Shown in pieces: positions 50,597 to 60,031 of a stretch of DNA of 64,000 nucleotides. Position numbers and translations under genes: made by a program. The stretch's first letter is position 1; each line of letters begins with the position of its first letter. Under the pieces are notes generated by a model. That model had not been told where the DNA came from. It ran no database searches and was given only the letters and a program-made list of their open reading frames with translations. This DNA comes from Pseudomonas sp. JUb42 (GTDB lineage: Bacteria > Pseudomonadota > Gammaproteobacteria > Pseudomonadales > Pseudomonadaceae). The stretch is from the NCBI RefSeq assembly GCF_024807945.1, contig NZ_JANUFD010000022.1, forward strand, positions 1 through 64,000, read 5' to 3'.

Positions 50597-52549
50597 TCAG
50601 ATCTTGAACCGCCCGACAAACCCGCTGAGTTCCTCGGACACCGTTACCAGCGAGTGCGAAACGGTCTTGGTCGCCCCCACCACCTCGGCTACCTTGCCGG
50701 CATCACTGCTGATACCGACGATATGGCGGTTGATGTCCTCGGCCACCTGGTGCTGCTCTTCGGCGGCAGTGGCGATCTGCATGTTCATGTCCTTGATCAC
50801 CGTCACCGCGTTGTGCACCCCGGCAAACGCCGCTTCCACCTGGGCGGTGTAGGCCACGGAAGCATTGGACTGCACCAGGCTTTCCTGCATTTCCTGGGTC
50901 ACGCTGCGGGTGCTGTCCACCAGTTGGGTCAGCAGCGAGTTGATCTGCTCGGTGGAGTCACTGGTGCGTTTGGCCAGGGCCCGCACTTCGTCGGCAACCA
51001 CCGCAAAGCCACGCCCCTGATCCCCGGCCCGAGCGGCTTCGATAGCGGCGTTGAGCGCCAGCAGGTTGGTCTGTTCGGCAATGCCCTTGATGGTGCCGAG
51101 GATGTCGTTGATGGCGTGGGTGTCCTTGGCCAGGCCTTCGATGGAGCCGGAAGCCGCCTGGATGCGCTGCCCCAGTTGCTCGACCTGCTTGATCATCAAG
51201 GCAATGACTTTCTGCCCGACACCGGCCTGATCCTCGCCCTCCTTCGCCGCAGCCGCCGCGTTGCTGCAGTTCTGCGCCACTTCGTTGGAGGTGGCGACCA
51301 TTTCGTGGAAAGCGGTAGACAGCATGTCCACTGCCTGGGCCTGACGCTGCGCAGCGTTATCCAGCGTCGTGGCCTGCTGGCCGATGCTGCCGGCGCTTTG
51401 TTCGACACTCTGGCTGGAGGAACGAATATCGCGGATCAGCATCTGGATTCGCGCCATGAAGGCGTTGAAACCTTCGGCCAGCACAGCGGTTTCATCCTTG
51501 CCACTGGTGTCCAGGCGCCGGGTCAGGTCGCCCTCGCCGCTGGCGATGTCTTTCAGGCTGCGGGAAGTCTGATTGATCGGTGCAATCAGCTTATTGGCCA
51601 GGGTCCAGCCCAGGGCCACGAAGACCAGAATCAGCACGATGCCCATGCCCATGATCATCAGGGCGATGCTCTTGGCCTTGGCGGCGACTTCAGAAGACTC
51701 GATCAGGCCGATGTATTTCCAGCCCAGGCGCTCGGAGTGATAGACGTTGGCGGTGTATTGCTTGCCGTTGAGCGTCACTTCGGTGCGGCCCGAAGTCAGC
51801 CCGGCCAGTTGCTTGTAGCCGTCGCCAAGACTGTCGAGCATCTTGAAGTTATGCGCTGGATCGCTGGGGTCAGCCAATACGTTGCCGGTGTCTTCGACCA
51901 GCATCAGGTAACCGCTCTGGCCGAAGTGCACGCGCTTGACCGATTCGGTCAGCTGCTTGAGCGACACGTCCAGGCCAATCACACCATAACCGCCGGTGGC
52001 ATCGGTGAAACGCTGTACGGTGGAGATAATGGTGGCGTCATCTTCCGGGAAGAAATACGCCGCCGTCCGTACCGGCTTGCCATTGCCGGACATGCCCGTG
52101 GTAAACCAGCCGCGGGTGCGCGGGTCGTAGTTGGCCTTGATGGTGCTGGCCGGATATTGCAGGTAGCCGCCCTGGCTGCTACCCATATAGACGTAGGCAT
52201 AGGCCGGATGCGCCTTGCCGACCTGAGTGAAGTTGGCATACACCTCACCGGCCTTGCCGGTGGTGGGTTCCTGCAACTGGGAGGCCTGGCCGATGCTCAT
52301 GTAGTTGGGCATGGTGCCGTCTACGCTTTTGAGCAATGCACTTTCCGACATCGCCATGGCATTCTCGGCGACACCGCTCAAGAAGACATTGAAGCCGTTG
52401 TCGACCTCGGCCATCTGCTTGCCGCTGCTTTCGTCGAAGTAGGCCTGTTCACGCTCCATCACCATCCTGGAAACGAAGAGAGTGATGATCAGAATCGGGA
52501 TGATGGTTATTGCGATAAATGCCGCAATCAGTTTGTTTCGTATAGTCAT
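50597..52549 (-). CDS. Methyl-accepting chemotaxis protein with dCache_1 sensor, 40-heptad class
   Basis: 650 residues from ATG 52549; longer in-frame starts lack sites. TM1 is near 7-29 and TM2 near 275-300. Between them is a double-Cache domain whose membrane-distal pocket has ANYDPRTRGWFTTG and GGYGVIGLDVSL. This follows the Y-x-x-R-x-R-x-W...D pattern of amine/amino-acid-binding dCache receptors, with Phe where Tyr is usual after Trp. HAMP and a 40H signalling hairpin (tip KGIAEQTNLLALNAAIEAARAGDQGRG) follow. It ends ELSGFVGRFKI, with no pentapeptide. The likely ligand class is amino acids or amines, by motif only. Confidence 0.92.
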   Translation of the reverse strand: MTIRNKLIAAFIAITIIPILIITLFVSRMVMEREQAYFDESSGKQMAEVDNGFNVFLSGVAENAMAMSESALLKSVDGTMPNYMSIGQASQLQEPTTGKAGEVYANFTQVGKAHPAYAYVYMGSSQGGYLQYPASTIKANYDPRTRGWFTTGMSGNGKPVRTAAYFFPEDDATIISTVQRFTDATGGYGVIGLDVSLKQLTESVKRVHFGQSGYLMLVEDTGNVLADPSDPAHNFKMLDSLGDGYKQLAGLTSGRTEVTLNGKQYTANVYHSERLGWKYIGLIESSEVAAKAKSIALMIMGMGIVLILVFVALGWTLANKLIAPINQTSRSLKDIASGEGDLTRRLDTSGKDETAVLAEGFNAFMARIQMLIRDIRSSSQSVEQSAGSIGQQATTLDNAAQRQAQAVDMLSTAFHEMVATSNEVAQNCSNAAAAAKEGEDQAGVGQKVIALMIKQVEQLGQRIQAASGSIEGLAKDTHAINDILGTIKGIAEQTNLLALNAAIEAARAGDQGRGFAVVADEVRALAKRTSDSTEQINSLLTQLVDSTRSVTQEMQESLVQSNASVAYTAQVEAAFAGVHNAVTVIKDMNMQIATAAEEQHQVAEDINRHIVGISSDAGKVAEVVGATKTVSHSLVTVSEELSGFVGRFKI

Positions 52550-52821
52550 CAGAATGCACCCGACTTCGATAAATGTGGTGTTGCCCACTTGCTGCAAGCA
52601 AGTCTCATACCGCTCCCAGGCGCACATTGACTCCCTGTGCTGCGGCGTCGTTTCCTCAACCACACGGAGTCGTCCCTGAAACGCTGAAAGCCTTTTATAC
52701 CGCCGCCTCGCGCCTTTTTCGGGCACAGCCCGCAGGGCATTCAACAGGTTATTTGTTACCGCTTTACACCTTCCATTGGATAGACTGCGGCCGACCGCAT
52801 ATCCACCGCCCAGGGACCGCC

Positions 52822-53403
52822 ATGATTCAGCTCCGCCCCATGACCTTTGATGATTTCGAGCGCTTCTGGCCGACCTTTCACGCCGTGGCCAGCGCACAGC
52901 AGACCTACGCCTATGATCCGCAGCTGAATCAGGAACAGGCTCGCCAGCTATGGATGGACCTGCCGTTGCACACTTGGCTGGCCGAAGATGAACAAGGCCA
53001 ATTGCTCGGCAGCTATTACCTCAAGGCCAACGCCGCAGGGCCAGGCAGCCATGTCAGCAATTGCGGCTATATGGTCAGCGAGGCGGCTCGAGGCCAGGGC
53101 GTGGCACGGTTGATGTGTGAACACTCCCAGCAACTGGCGCGAGACAGCGGTTTCCTGGCGATGCAGTTCAATTCGGTGGTTTCCAGCAATGAAATAGCGG
53201 TGGCGCTGTGGCAGAAACTCGGCTTCGAGATCGTCGGCCGCCTGCCACGGGCCTATCGACATGCCCAATTGGGGCTGGTGGATTGCCTGGTGATGTACAA
53301 GTGGCTGGGTGAGCAAGAGACTGACGCGCAGCCTGCTCAGCCCAAGTTGATTGGGCGCAAGAATATCGAGTCAGTGATTTCGCGGCCCCGTAGACCTCGC
53401 TGA
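52822..53403 (+). CDS. GNAT-family N-acetyltransferase
   Basis: 193 residues from ATG 52822. MIQLRPMTFDDFERFWPTF starts the fold; SNCGYMVSEAARGQGVARLMCEHSQQLARDSGF is acetyl-CoA motif A, and FNSVVSSNEIAVALWQKLGFEIVGRLPRAYRH is motif B. YKWL near 170 closes the domain; the last ~20 residues are an extension. The substrate is unknown. It is divergent from the dCache MCP. Confidence 0.88.
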   Translation: MIQLRPMTFDDFERFWPTFHAVASAQQTYAYDPQLNQEQARQLWMDLPLHTWLAEDEQGQLLGSYYLKANAAGPGSHVSNCGYMVSEAARGQGVARLMCEHSQQLARDSGFLAMQFNSVVSSNEIAVALWQKLGFEIVGRLPRAYRHAQLGLVDCLVMYKWLGEQETDAQPAQPKLIGRKNIESVISRPRRPR

Positions 53404-53410
53404 TTATTAC

Positions 53411-53466
53411 TCGTAGGACCGGCTTTAGCCGGGAGGGCGCTCTCCCGGCTAAAGCCGGTCCTACGA
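53411..53466. repeat. Hairpin repeat, REP family C
   Basis: TCGTAGGACCGGCTTTAGCC... (53411-53435) pairs exactly with 53442-53466, a 25-bp stem with a 6-nt loop, between converging genes. Confidence 0.92.
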
Positions 53467-53481
53467 GGATCGCATCGGCCC

Positions 53482-54132
53482 TTAAAACGGCGTAATCAGA
53501 TAAGCACACCGCCGCGCGCCCTGAAGCAAGTGCTCGGTGCGCTCCACCCGCGCCTCCAGCACTTGTTCGAAGGTCTGTAGTTCCGAACGGCAAAAACCCT
53601 GGCAGGTGGTCGCCGCCGCGCAGATCGGGCAGTGGTTTTCCACCAACAGGAACGAACCGTCATCCCGGACGCTGAAGTCCGCCATATAACCTTCCCGACT
53701 GCGGATCTGCGCCAACAACTCGACCCGCCCTGGCAAGTCAGCCGCCTTGGCCAGTTCCCGGCGATAGACATCGCGACTCTGCTCTTCACGCACACTGATC
53801 AAGCGGTCGATGGCCTGTTCGCCAAAGGTCTCGCGCACGGCATCAAGCAGCTGCACGGTGAGGCCGCCGTGACCATCGGGAAAGCGCCCATGCCCCTTTC
53901 CGGTCAGTTGCCAGAGCTGCGCCGGGCGACCTACCCCTCGCGCCTGGGAAAACGATTCGACCAGCCCCGCCGACACCAGCTTGACCAGTTGCTGGCGCGC
54001 CGCCTCGGCGGTCATGCCCAACACGCCCCCGGCATCCACCGCCTGTTGCGGCCCGCGCATCTTGAGCAGGTGCAGCAACCGATCGGCGGTGGATTGCGCC
54101 TCCTCCGAATTTAACAAGTGATTACTTGACAA
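53482..54132 (-). CDS. Cys-rich winged-helix regulator (COG2345/SufR-like)
   Basis: 216 residues from TTG 54132. An ArsR/DeoR-like winged helix (about 15-80) reads TADRLLHLLKMRGPQQAVDAGG, TAEAARQQLVKLVSAGLVES and GRPAQLWQLTGKG. The C-terminal domain has NHCPICAAATTCQGFCRSEL, with four Cys in a C-x2-C-x5-C-x3-C array. Related SufR-type proteins bind an Fe-S cluster through C-terminal cysteines and repress divergent genes; here the divergent target would be the MFS exporter. The start lies inside a repeated ATTACTTG element, so self-regulation is likely. Confidence 0.85.
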   Translation of the reverse strand: MSSNHLLNSEEAQSTADRLLHLLKMRGPQQAVDAGGVLGMTAEAARQQLVKLVSAGLVESFSQARGVGRPAQLWQLTGKGHGRFPDGHGGLTVQLLDAVRETFGEQAIDRLISVREEQSRDVYRRELAKAADLPGRVELLAQIRSREGYMADFSVRDDGSFLLVENHCPICAAATTCQGFCRSELQTFEQVLEARVERTEHLLQGARRCAYLITPF

Positions 54133-54173
54133 ATATCAGCCCACCCAGCCTAAATAAAAAAAGAAATTACTTG
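54115..54173. promoter_or_regulatory. Candidate operator pair for the COG2345 regulator
   Basis: CAAGTGATTACTTG (54115-54128) is a dyad with a 4-nt centre; ATTACTTG recurs at 54166-54173, 45 bp away. TTGACA (54126-54131) overlaps the first site and is a -35 for the MFS gene, with TAAATA 19 bp downstream. The gap is unusually AT-rich for this window. Confidence 0.5.
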
Positions 54174-54239
54174 TTTAAAAGATAAAGCATCGCGCAGGGG
54201 ATGGCAATTGCGCGGGGCTCATGCACTCAAGGAGGCGTC

Positions 54240-55643
54240 ATGTCCACCGTACACGCACAAGCCAGTTGGGGAGATTTATTGTCCGGGCGCAACGCGGCCT
54301 GCTCCATTGCCCTGTCCGGGGGCGTGGCACTGCATGCAATCAACATCTATATCGCCACTACGGTATTGCCCTCGGTGGTCGGCGAGATCGGCGGGCTGGG
54401 CCTGTATGCCTGGAACACCACCCTGTTCGTCGTCGCCTCGATCCTCGGTGCGGCCCTGAGCGGCAAGGTGCTCAGCCGCCACGGTGCAAAAAATGCCTAC
54501 AGCCTGGCGGCGTTGCTGTTCGCCAGCGGCAGCCTGATCTGTGCCTTGGCGCCGAACATGCCCAGCATGTTGGCCGGGCGGACCCTGCAAGGCTTCGGCG
54601 GCGGCTTTCTGTTTGCCCTGGGTTACTCGATGATCCAGACCGTCTTCGACGAAAAGCTCTGGCCCAGAGCGATGGCCCTGGTCTCGGCGATGTGGGGGGT
54701 GGCCACCCTGCTCGGCCCGGCCATCGGCGGGATCTTCGCCGAACTCAACGCCTGGCGCGCTGCCTTTGGGGTATTGGTGCCGCTGACGCTGATTTATCTG
54801 CTGTTCGTCTGGATGATCCTGCCCTCCCGTCCCCGCAGCGAAAAAGCGTCGAGCGCGCTGCCGTTAGCGCAGCTGTTCCTGTTGGCAGCCTCGGTAATGG
54901 CGGTCAGCGCCGGCAGCCTGGCCGATGACAGCACCTGGAATATCACCGGCATTATGGTCGCGGCCGTGCTGATCGCCTGGCTGGTACGTCTGGAGCGCAC
55001 GCGCCCTTCGCGCCTGCTGCCAAAAGGTGCGCTGCGCTTCGATTCAGCGCTGTTTCCCTTGTACGCCTGCGTCGGCCTGCTGGTTATCGGCATGACCAGC
55101 GAGACCTTCATTCCCTACTTCCTGCAACACCTGCACGGCCAGACCCCACTGCTGTCCGGCTATCTCGCGGCGTTGATGGCCGCTGGCTGGACGGTGGCGG
55201 AAATCATGAGTTCGGGCTGGCAGGGTCGGGGCATCCGCCTGGCCATTATCAACGGCCCGATACTGGTCCTTATCGGCATGCTGACGCTGCTGTTCAGCGT
55301 ACCACTGCACGGCCAGGGCGCCTGGGCAATACTGGCGGCGGTGGGGTCAGGGCAGTTTTTGGTGGGCTTTGGCATCGGCCTGGGCTGGCCGCATCTGCTG
55401 ACGCGGATTCTGGTAGTGGCTTCGGAACATGATCAGGACACTGCCGCCTCGTCCATCACCACGGTGCAACTGTTTACCACGGCCCTGGGGTCTGCCCTGG
55501 CCGGGATGATTGTCAATCTGGGCGGTTTGAATACGCCGGGGGGTATCGAAGGCACGGCGAATGCGGCCTTCTGGTTGTTCGCACTGTTCAGCGTCGCGCC
55601 AGGGCTGGCAATTGCCAGCGCCTGGCGTGCGGCGAGACAGTAA
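54240..55643 (+). CDS. MFS drug/metabolite exporter
   Basis: 467 residues from ATG 54240, seven bases after AAGGAGG. About 14 hydrophobic segments can be counted, as in the DHA2 class. LSGKVLSRHGAKNAYSLAALLFASGSLICAL contains the loop 2-3 motif A in weak form, and LAGRTLQGFGGGFLFALGYSMIQTVF and MWGVATLLGPAIGGIFAE are motif B and C regions. It probably exports a small organic compound. The adjacent divergent Cys-rich regulator suggests induction by redox or a metal-linked signal. Confidence 0.9.
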   Translation: MSTVHAQASWGDLLSGRNAACSIALSGGVALHAINIYIATTVLPSVVGEIGGLGLYAWNTTLFVVASILGAALSGKVLSRHGAKNAYSLAALLFASGSLICALAPNMPSMLAGRTLQGFGGGFLFALGYSMIQTVFDEKLWPRAMALVSAMWGVATLLGPAIGGIFAELNAWRAAFGVLVPLTLIYLLFVWMILPSRPRSEKASSALPLAQLFLLAASVMAVSAGSLADDSTWNITGIMVAAVLIAWLVRLERTRPSRLLPKGALRFDSALFPLYACVGLLVIGMTSETFIPYFLQHLHGQTPLLSGYLAALMAAGWTVAEIMSSGWQGRGIRLAIINGPILVLIGMLTLLFSVPLHGQGAWAILAAVGSGQFLVGFGIGLGWPHLLTRILVVASEHDQDTAASSITTVQLFTTALGSALAGMIVNLGGLNTPGGIEGTANAAFWLFALFSVAPGLAIASAWRAARQ

Positions 55644-55686
55644 AAGATCTCACGACAACACCGAAATGCTGGGTCAACTTGCTGGA

Positions 55687-55779
55687 TGTGGGAGCCGGCT
55701 TGCTGGCGATCGAGTTCACAGCACTCGCGATAGCGTCGGAACCTGATACACCGCCATCGCCAGCAAGCTGGCTCCCACA
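55687..55779. repeat. Inverted repeat, REP family D
   Basis: TGTGGGAGCCGGCTTGCTGG... (55687-55710) pairs with 55756-55779 with one mismatch, between the converging MFS and ggt genes. The core GCTTGCTGGCGAT differs from all other families here. Confidence 0.9.
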
Positions 55780-55843
55780 GAACCTCATTCCAAATCAGGA
55801 GTTATAGGGCCTTCATAATAACGGCCCCATCACCCCCTGCTGA

Positions 55844-57571
55844 TCAGTAACCCAACGAAAGCCCGGTATTGCGCCGTGGATCATTGGCGCCATAGAAGCG
55901 GTTGTTACCCACAGGTTTGCCACCCAGGGACGGGGCGCCGACCAGAATCGCCGCCAGATGGTTGGCAGGTTGTGCCCCGGCGAACTTGTGGCCCCAGCTC
56001 TCCATAAGCTTTTTGGTGTCCGGGCTGAGGGCATAAGGTTCCAGGTTGGTCGAATCCGGCATCCATTGCTGGTGGAAGCGCGGCGCATCGACGGCTTCCT
56101 GGATGGTCATGCCATAGTCGATCACGTTAAGCATGGTCAGCAGGGTCGCGGTAATGATACGGCTGCCGCCCGGGGTGCCGACGACCATCACGGCCTTGCC
56201 ATCCTTGGTCACGATGGTCGGGCTCATGGACGACAGTGGCGTCTTGCCCGGCGCGATGGCATTGGCTTCACCCTGGACCAGGCCGTACATGTTCGGCACA
56301 CCGACCTTGACAGTGAAGTCGTCCATTTCGTCGTTGAGGATCACCCCGGTCTTGCTGGCCATGACCCCGGCACCGAACCAGTCGTTGAGGGTGTAGGTCA
56401 CCGATACCGCGTTGCCCCACTTGTCGACGATGGAGTAATGAGTGGTGTTGTTGCCTTCATGGGGCGAAACGCCCGGCTTGATCTCGCTGGAAATCCCGGC
56501 TTTCTGCGGATCGATCGCGGCGCGCAGCTTCGCGGCGTAGTCCTTGTCCAGCAGATGGCTGACAGGATTTTTGACGAAGTCCGGGTCACCCAGGTAACTG
56601 TTGCGGTCGACATAGGCGTGGCGCATGGCCTCGATCTGGTAATGCGTGCCCTGGGCCGAACGGAAGCCCAGATCCGGCATCGGATAGCCTTCGAGGATGT
56701 TCATGATTTCGCAAATGATCACCCCGCCAGAGCTCGGTGGTGGTGCCGAGACCACATGGTAGCCGCGATAATCGCACTCGATGGGCGCCAGTTCACGGGT
56801 CTTGTAGTGATCAAGGTCTGCCTGGGTAATGATGCCCTTGCCGGCCTGACTGGAATCGACAATAGCCTTGGCTACCCAGCCCTTGTAGAAACCGTCACTG
56901 CCTTTCGCGGAAATCTCCCGCAGAGTCTTGGCCAGGTCTTTCTGCACCAGTTGCTGCCCGACCTGCATCGGTTCGCCCTTGTTCAGGAAAATCGCGCCGG
57001 AGTCCTTGCTGTCCTTGCGGAATTCTTCAGTGGCGGTGGACAACAGGTCGACATCACCCTGCTCCAGAGCAAAACCCTTCTCGGCCAGTTGGATGGCCGG
57101 GGCTATGACCTCGGCGCGTTTTTTCGTGCCGTACTTGCTCAGCGCCATTTCCATGCCCGACACCGTACCCGGCACACCCACGGCCAGGTGGCCCTTGGCA
57201 CTCAGGTTCGGCACCACGTTGCCGTCCTTGTCCAGGTACATATTGGCAGTCGCGGCCAGCGGGGCTTTTTCGCGGAAGTCGAGGAACGTCTTGCGGCCGT
57301 CAGCCAGCTGGATGGTCATGAAACCACCACCACCGAGGTTGCCCGCTGCCGGATAGACCACGGCCAGGGCATAACCCACTGCTACAGCGGCATCGACGGC
57401 ATTACCACCGGACTTGAGCACATCGACACCGACATGGGTGGCCAGATGCTGAGCGGTGACCACCATGCCGTTTTCACCGGCAACCGGGGCTACGGAGGCC
57501 GCTTGAGAGGAGGAATAGGCAAGGATAAGCGCCGTCGCGATCAGCGACCGGGCAAGGGGCTCGAACTTCAT
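55844..57571 (-). CDS. ggt: Gamma-glutamyltransferase (proenzyme)
   Basis: 575 residues. The signal peptide ends SSQAASVA near 26, so it is periplasmic. Large-subunit motifs are GGNAVDAAVAVGYALAVVYP and GGGGFMTIQLADG with FREKAP. Autocleavage occurs before T376 in EGNNTTHYSIVD, which becomes the catalytic N-terminal Thr of the small subunit. PLSSMSPTIV and VGTPGGSRIITATL carry the oxyanion and gamma-glutamyl site. It hydrolyses or transfers the gamma-glutamyl group of glutathione and related compounds. It appears monocistronic. Confidence 0.96.
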   Translation of the reverse strand: MKFEPLARSLIATALILAYSSSQAASVAPVAGENGMVVTAQHLATHVGVDVLKSGGNAVDAAVAVGYALAVVYPAAGNLGGGGFMTIQLADGRKTFLDFREKAPLAATANMYLDKDGNVVPNLSAKGHLAVGVPGTVSGMEMALSKYGTKKRAEVIAPAIQLAEKGFALEQGDVDLLSTATEEFRKDSKDSGAIFLNKGEPMQVGQQLVQKDLAKTLREISAKGSDGFYKGWVAKAIVDSSQAGKGIITQADLDHYKTRELAPIECDYRGYHVVSAPPPSSGGVIICEIMNILEGYPMPDLGFRSAQGTHYQIEAMRHAYVDRNSYLGDPDFVKNPVSHLLDKDYAAKLRAAIDPQKAGISSEIKPGVSPHEGNNTTHYSIVDKWGNAVSVTYTLNDWFGAGVMASKTGVILNDEMDDFTVKVGVPNMYGLVQGEANAIAPGKTPLSSMSPTIVTKDGKAVMVVGTPGGSRIITATLLTMLNVIDYGMTIQEAVDAPRFHQQWMPDSTNLEPYALSPDTKKLMESWGHKFAGAQPANHLAAILVGAPSLGGKPVGNNRFYGANDPRRNTGLSLGY

Positions 57572-57934
57572 GAGTCGATCTCTTCTTATGGTTTAAGTCA
57601 GGATAATCAGAACGGCATGAAGGATGCTTGTAACCCTGATGACTGCGGTCTTGAGCGGCATCCTTGCTGTCGAACGCTGATAACGTAACGTTTCAAAACA
57701 ATTTTACCTAGAAGATTTTTGTCTCTGTGCTCACGTACCGACTGACAGGTCACACTGGCGATTACCGCTTCACCGGCTACATTTCGTGACAAAAGGTCTA
57801 TTATTTTCAGGGCTTGTCGGCGTCATCGCGCGCCATGTCGTACGTACAGTGTCGATCCGCCAGGGGCCTTTGCCCGCAGAACGATTGAGATCGCGTACTT
57901 TTGCCAGTCAGCCTTCGGCCAAAGGGACAATTTC
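57572..57934. other. Divergent gap between ggt and the GGDEF gene
   Basis: 363 bp without a gene. An 8-bp dyad, AAGGATGC (57620-57627) and GCATCCTT (57658-57665), may be part of ggt's leader. AAAGGGACAATTTC before 57935 is the GGDEF gene's ribosome site. Nothing else is recognised. Confidence 0.6.
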
Positions 57935-59791
57935 ATGCTTGCACCCCCAGCGAACACGGCGGAGTCCACACGCATCAGGCTGTTGCACGCACTCAATCTG
58001 CTCGATACCGATCCCGAACCGGTCTTCGACCGTATCACCCGTTTGCTGGCCCAGACCCTGGACGTGCCCATTGCTCTGGTTTCCCTGGTCGACACCGAGC
58101 GGCAGTGGTTCAAATCCGCCGTCGGCCTGAACGTGCGCGAAACGCCGCGCGAGCTTGCCTTTTGCGATCATGCGATCCGTTGCAGCGAAACCATGGTGGT
58201 CGAAGACGCCACCCGTGATGAACGCTTCTCCGATAACCTGCTGGTGACCGGCGAGCCGCAGATTCGCTTCTATGCCGGCGCCCCTCTGCGTACCAACGAC
58301 GGCTATGCCATGGGCACCCTGTGCGCCATCGATTCGCGCCCGCGCACGCTGAGTGTCGAGCACGCGCAGATTCTTGAAGATCTGGCGCAGATCGTCAGTC
58401 GAGAATTCCAACTACGCGAGGCGGCCCTGCTGTCGCGCAGCCAGTTGCGCGTCTCGGATCGGCAGATCAAGGCTGCCGAGCGCAAATTTCAAGAAGTCTT
58501 CGAGCAGGCCGGTTCCGGCATGGCCCTGGTCGCCCCGAATGGCGGCTGGCTGAAGCTCAATAAAGCCTTCAAGGGCATCATTGGCTACACCGATGAACAG
58601 ATCAGTGGGCTGACCTTCCAGGACATCACGGTTGCCGAAGACCTTGAACTGGACCTCTCCAATCTCCAACGCCTGAACGCCGGCGAGATTGATCGCTACG
58701 AACTGGAAAAGCGTTATATCCGCCACGATCGCAGTATTGTCTGGGTGCACATGACCGTGACCCAGTATGTCGATGAAAACGGCAAGCCCGATTACTACCT
58801 GGCCGTCATCAACGACATCCAGGCGCGCAAGGAAGCGGAACAGGCCCGGGAAGAGATCACCCAGCAACTGGAACAGCGGGTCAACGAACGCACCCGCGAT
58901 CTGCGCCAGCGCGAAGCCGAGCTGCGCGCCGTGCTCGAACACACCAACGATGCCTATGTGTGCATGGATGAAAAAGGCATCGTCACCGCCTGGAACCGCA
59001 AGGCCGAGCAGACCTTCGGCTGGGCGCGCAGTGAAGCCATCGGCGGGCAGATCGACAGCATGCTTAGCCCTCAGGGCAGCTACCAACCCCTGCGCGAAGG
59101 TATCCAACGTTACATGACCAGCCGCGATGCCCAGCAACTGGGGCGGCGCCTGGAATTTCCAGCGCAACGCAAGGACGGCAGCACCATTCCGGTGGAGGTG
59201 CATATCAACGCCATCCATGTGGAGAACAAAACCCTGTTCAACGCCTTCCTGCACGAGATTTCAGAACGCAAGCTCAAGGAGGTCAAACGCGAACGCGAGG
59301 CCTTGCAGGACGCCCTCACCGGCCTGCTCAACCGCCGCGCGATGATGGAAACCCTGCCAAAGGCGATCATTGCCGCTCGGGGGGAAAAGCGCTCGCTGGC
59401 CCTGCTGTTCATTGACCTGGACGGTTTCAAGGCGGTCAACGATGTGTTCGGCCATGATATCGGTGACGAACTGCTCAAGACCGTCTCCCAACGTCTGATC
59501 GACAACCTGCGCGGCAGCGACGCAGTGTTTCGCCTGGCAGGGGACGAATTCACCGTGCTGCTCGACCATGCCGAATCCCTGGACCACGCCCGCAGCGTTG
59601 CCGACAAGCTGCGCATCGCCATCAGCGCGCCGCTGCATTTGCGCGGCAATACCGTACATGTCCAGGCCAGCATCGGCCTGTCACTGTTCGGCAACAAGGA
59701 CCCGCGCACTCCGGAACAACTGGTCAAGGACGCCGACAGCGCCATGTACCGGGCCAAGCGTGGCGGAAGGAATCAGGTGGAGGTGGCCTGA
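57935..59791 (+). CDS. GAF-PAS-PAS diguanylate cyclase
   Basis: 618 residues, cytoplasmic. GAF is about 10-165 (VPIALVSLVDTERQWFKSAVGLN, FYAGAPLRTNDGYAMGTLCAID). PAS1 is about 180-300 (EVFEQAGSGMALVAPNGGW), then a coiled coil. PAS2 is about 325-440 (AVLEHTNDAYVCMDEKGIV). The GGDEF domain follows: ALTGLLNRRAMMETL, FIDLDGFKAVNDVFGHDIGD, and AGDEF at 535-539 instead of GGDEF. The RxxD product-inhibition site RGSD lies five residues before it. AGDEF variants can be active. It would make c-di-GMP in response to GAF/PAS signals. No EAL domain is present. Confidence 0.93.
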   Translation: MLAPPANTAESTRIRLLHALNLLDTDPEPVFDRITRLLAQTLDVPIALVSLVDTERQWFKSAVGLNVRETPRELAFCDHAIRCSETMVVEDATRDERFSDNLLVTGEPQIRFYAGAPLRTNDGYAMGTLCAIDSRPRTLSVEHAQILEDLAQIVSREFQLREAALLSRSQLRVSDRQIKAAERKFQEVFEQAGSGMALVAPNGGWLKLNKAFKGIIGYTDEQISGLTFQDITVAEDLELDLSNLQRLNAGEIDRYELEKRYIRHDRSIVWVHMTVTQYVDENGKPDYYLAVINDIQARKEAEQAREEITQQLEQRVNERTRDLRQREAELRAVLEHTNDAYVCMDEKGIVTAWNRKAEQTFGWARSEAIGGQIDSMLSPQGSYQPLREGIQRYMTSRDAQQLGRRLEFPAQRKDGSTIPVEVHINAIHVENKTLFNAFLHEISERKLKEVKREREALQDALTGLLNRRAMMETLPKAIIAARGEKRSLALLFIDLDGFKAVNDVFGHDIGDELLKTVSQRLIDNLRGSDAVFRLAGDEFTVLLDHAESLDHARSVADKLRIAISAPLHLRGNTVHVQASIGLSLFGNKDPRTPEQLVKDADSAMYRAKRGGRNQVEVA

Positions 59792-59801
59792 AATCGCTTT
59801 T

Positions 59802-59889
59802 CGTGGGAGCGTGGCTTGCCCGCGAATTATTCAATGCGGTGTGCCTCGCATTGTATATCGCTCGCTTCGCGGCAAGCCTCGCTCCAACG
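59802..59889. repeat. Inverted repeat, REP family B variant
   Basis: Left CGTGGGAGCGTGGCTTGCCC... from 59802; right arm TTCGCGGCAAGCCTCGCTCC... ends at 59889 with one missing G. It is placed directly after the GGDEF gene's stop. Confidence 0.85.
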
Positions 59890-60031
59890 GTCATGACGGC
59901 AACATCTGCGCCAACCGCCAAATTGGAAAAACTGTACAGGCCGCCGATGCATAAGAAGTCGCCCCTGCCCAGGCGCTTTGCAGCCTGCGCTGATAACTCC
60001 AGTGCCAAAGAAAGTGTCTTTTGTAAAAAAA

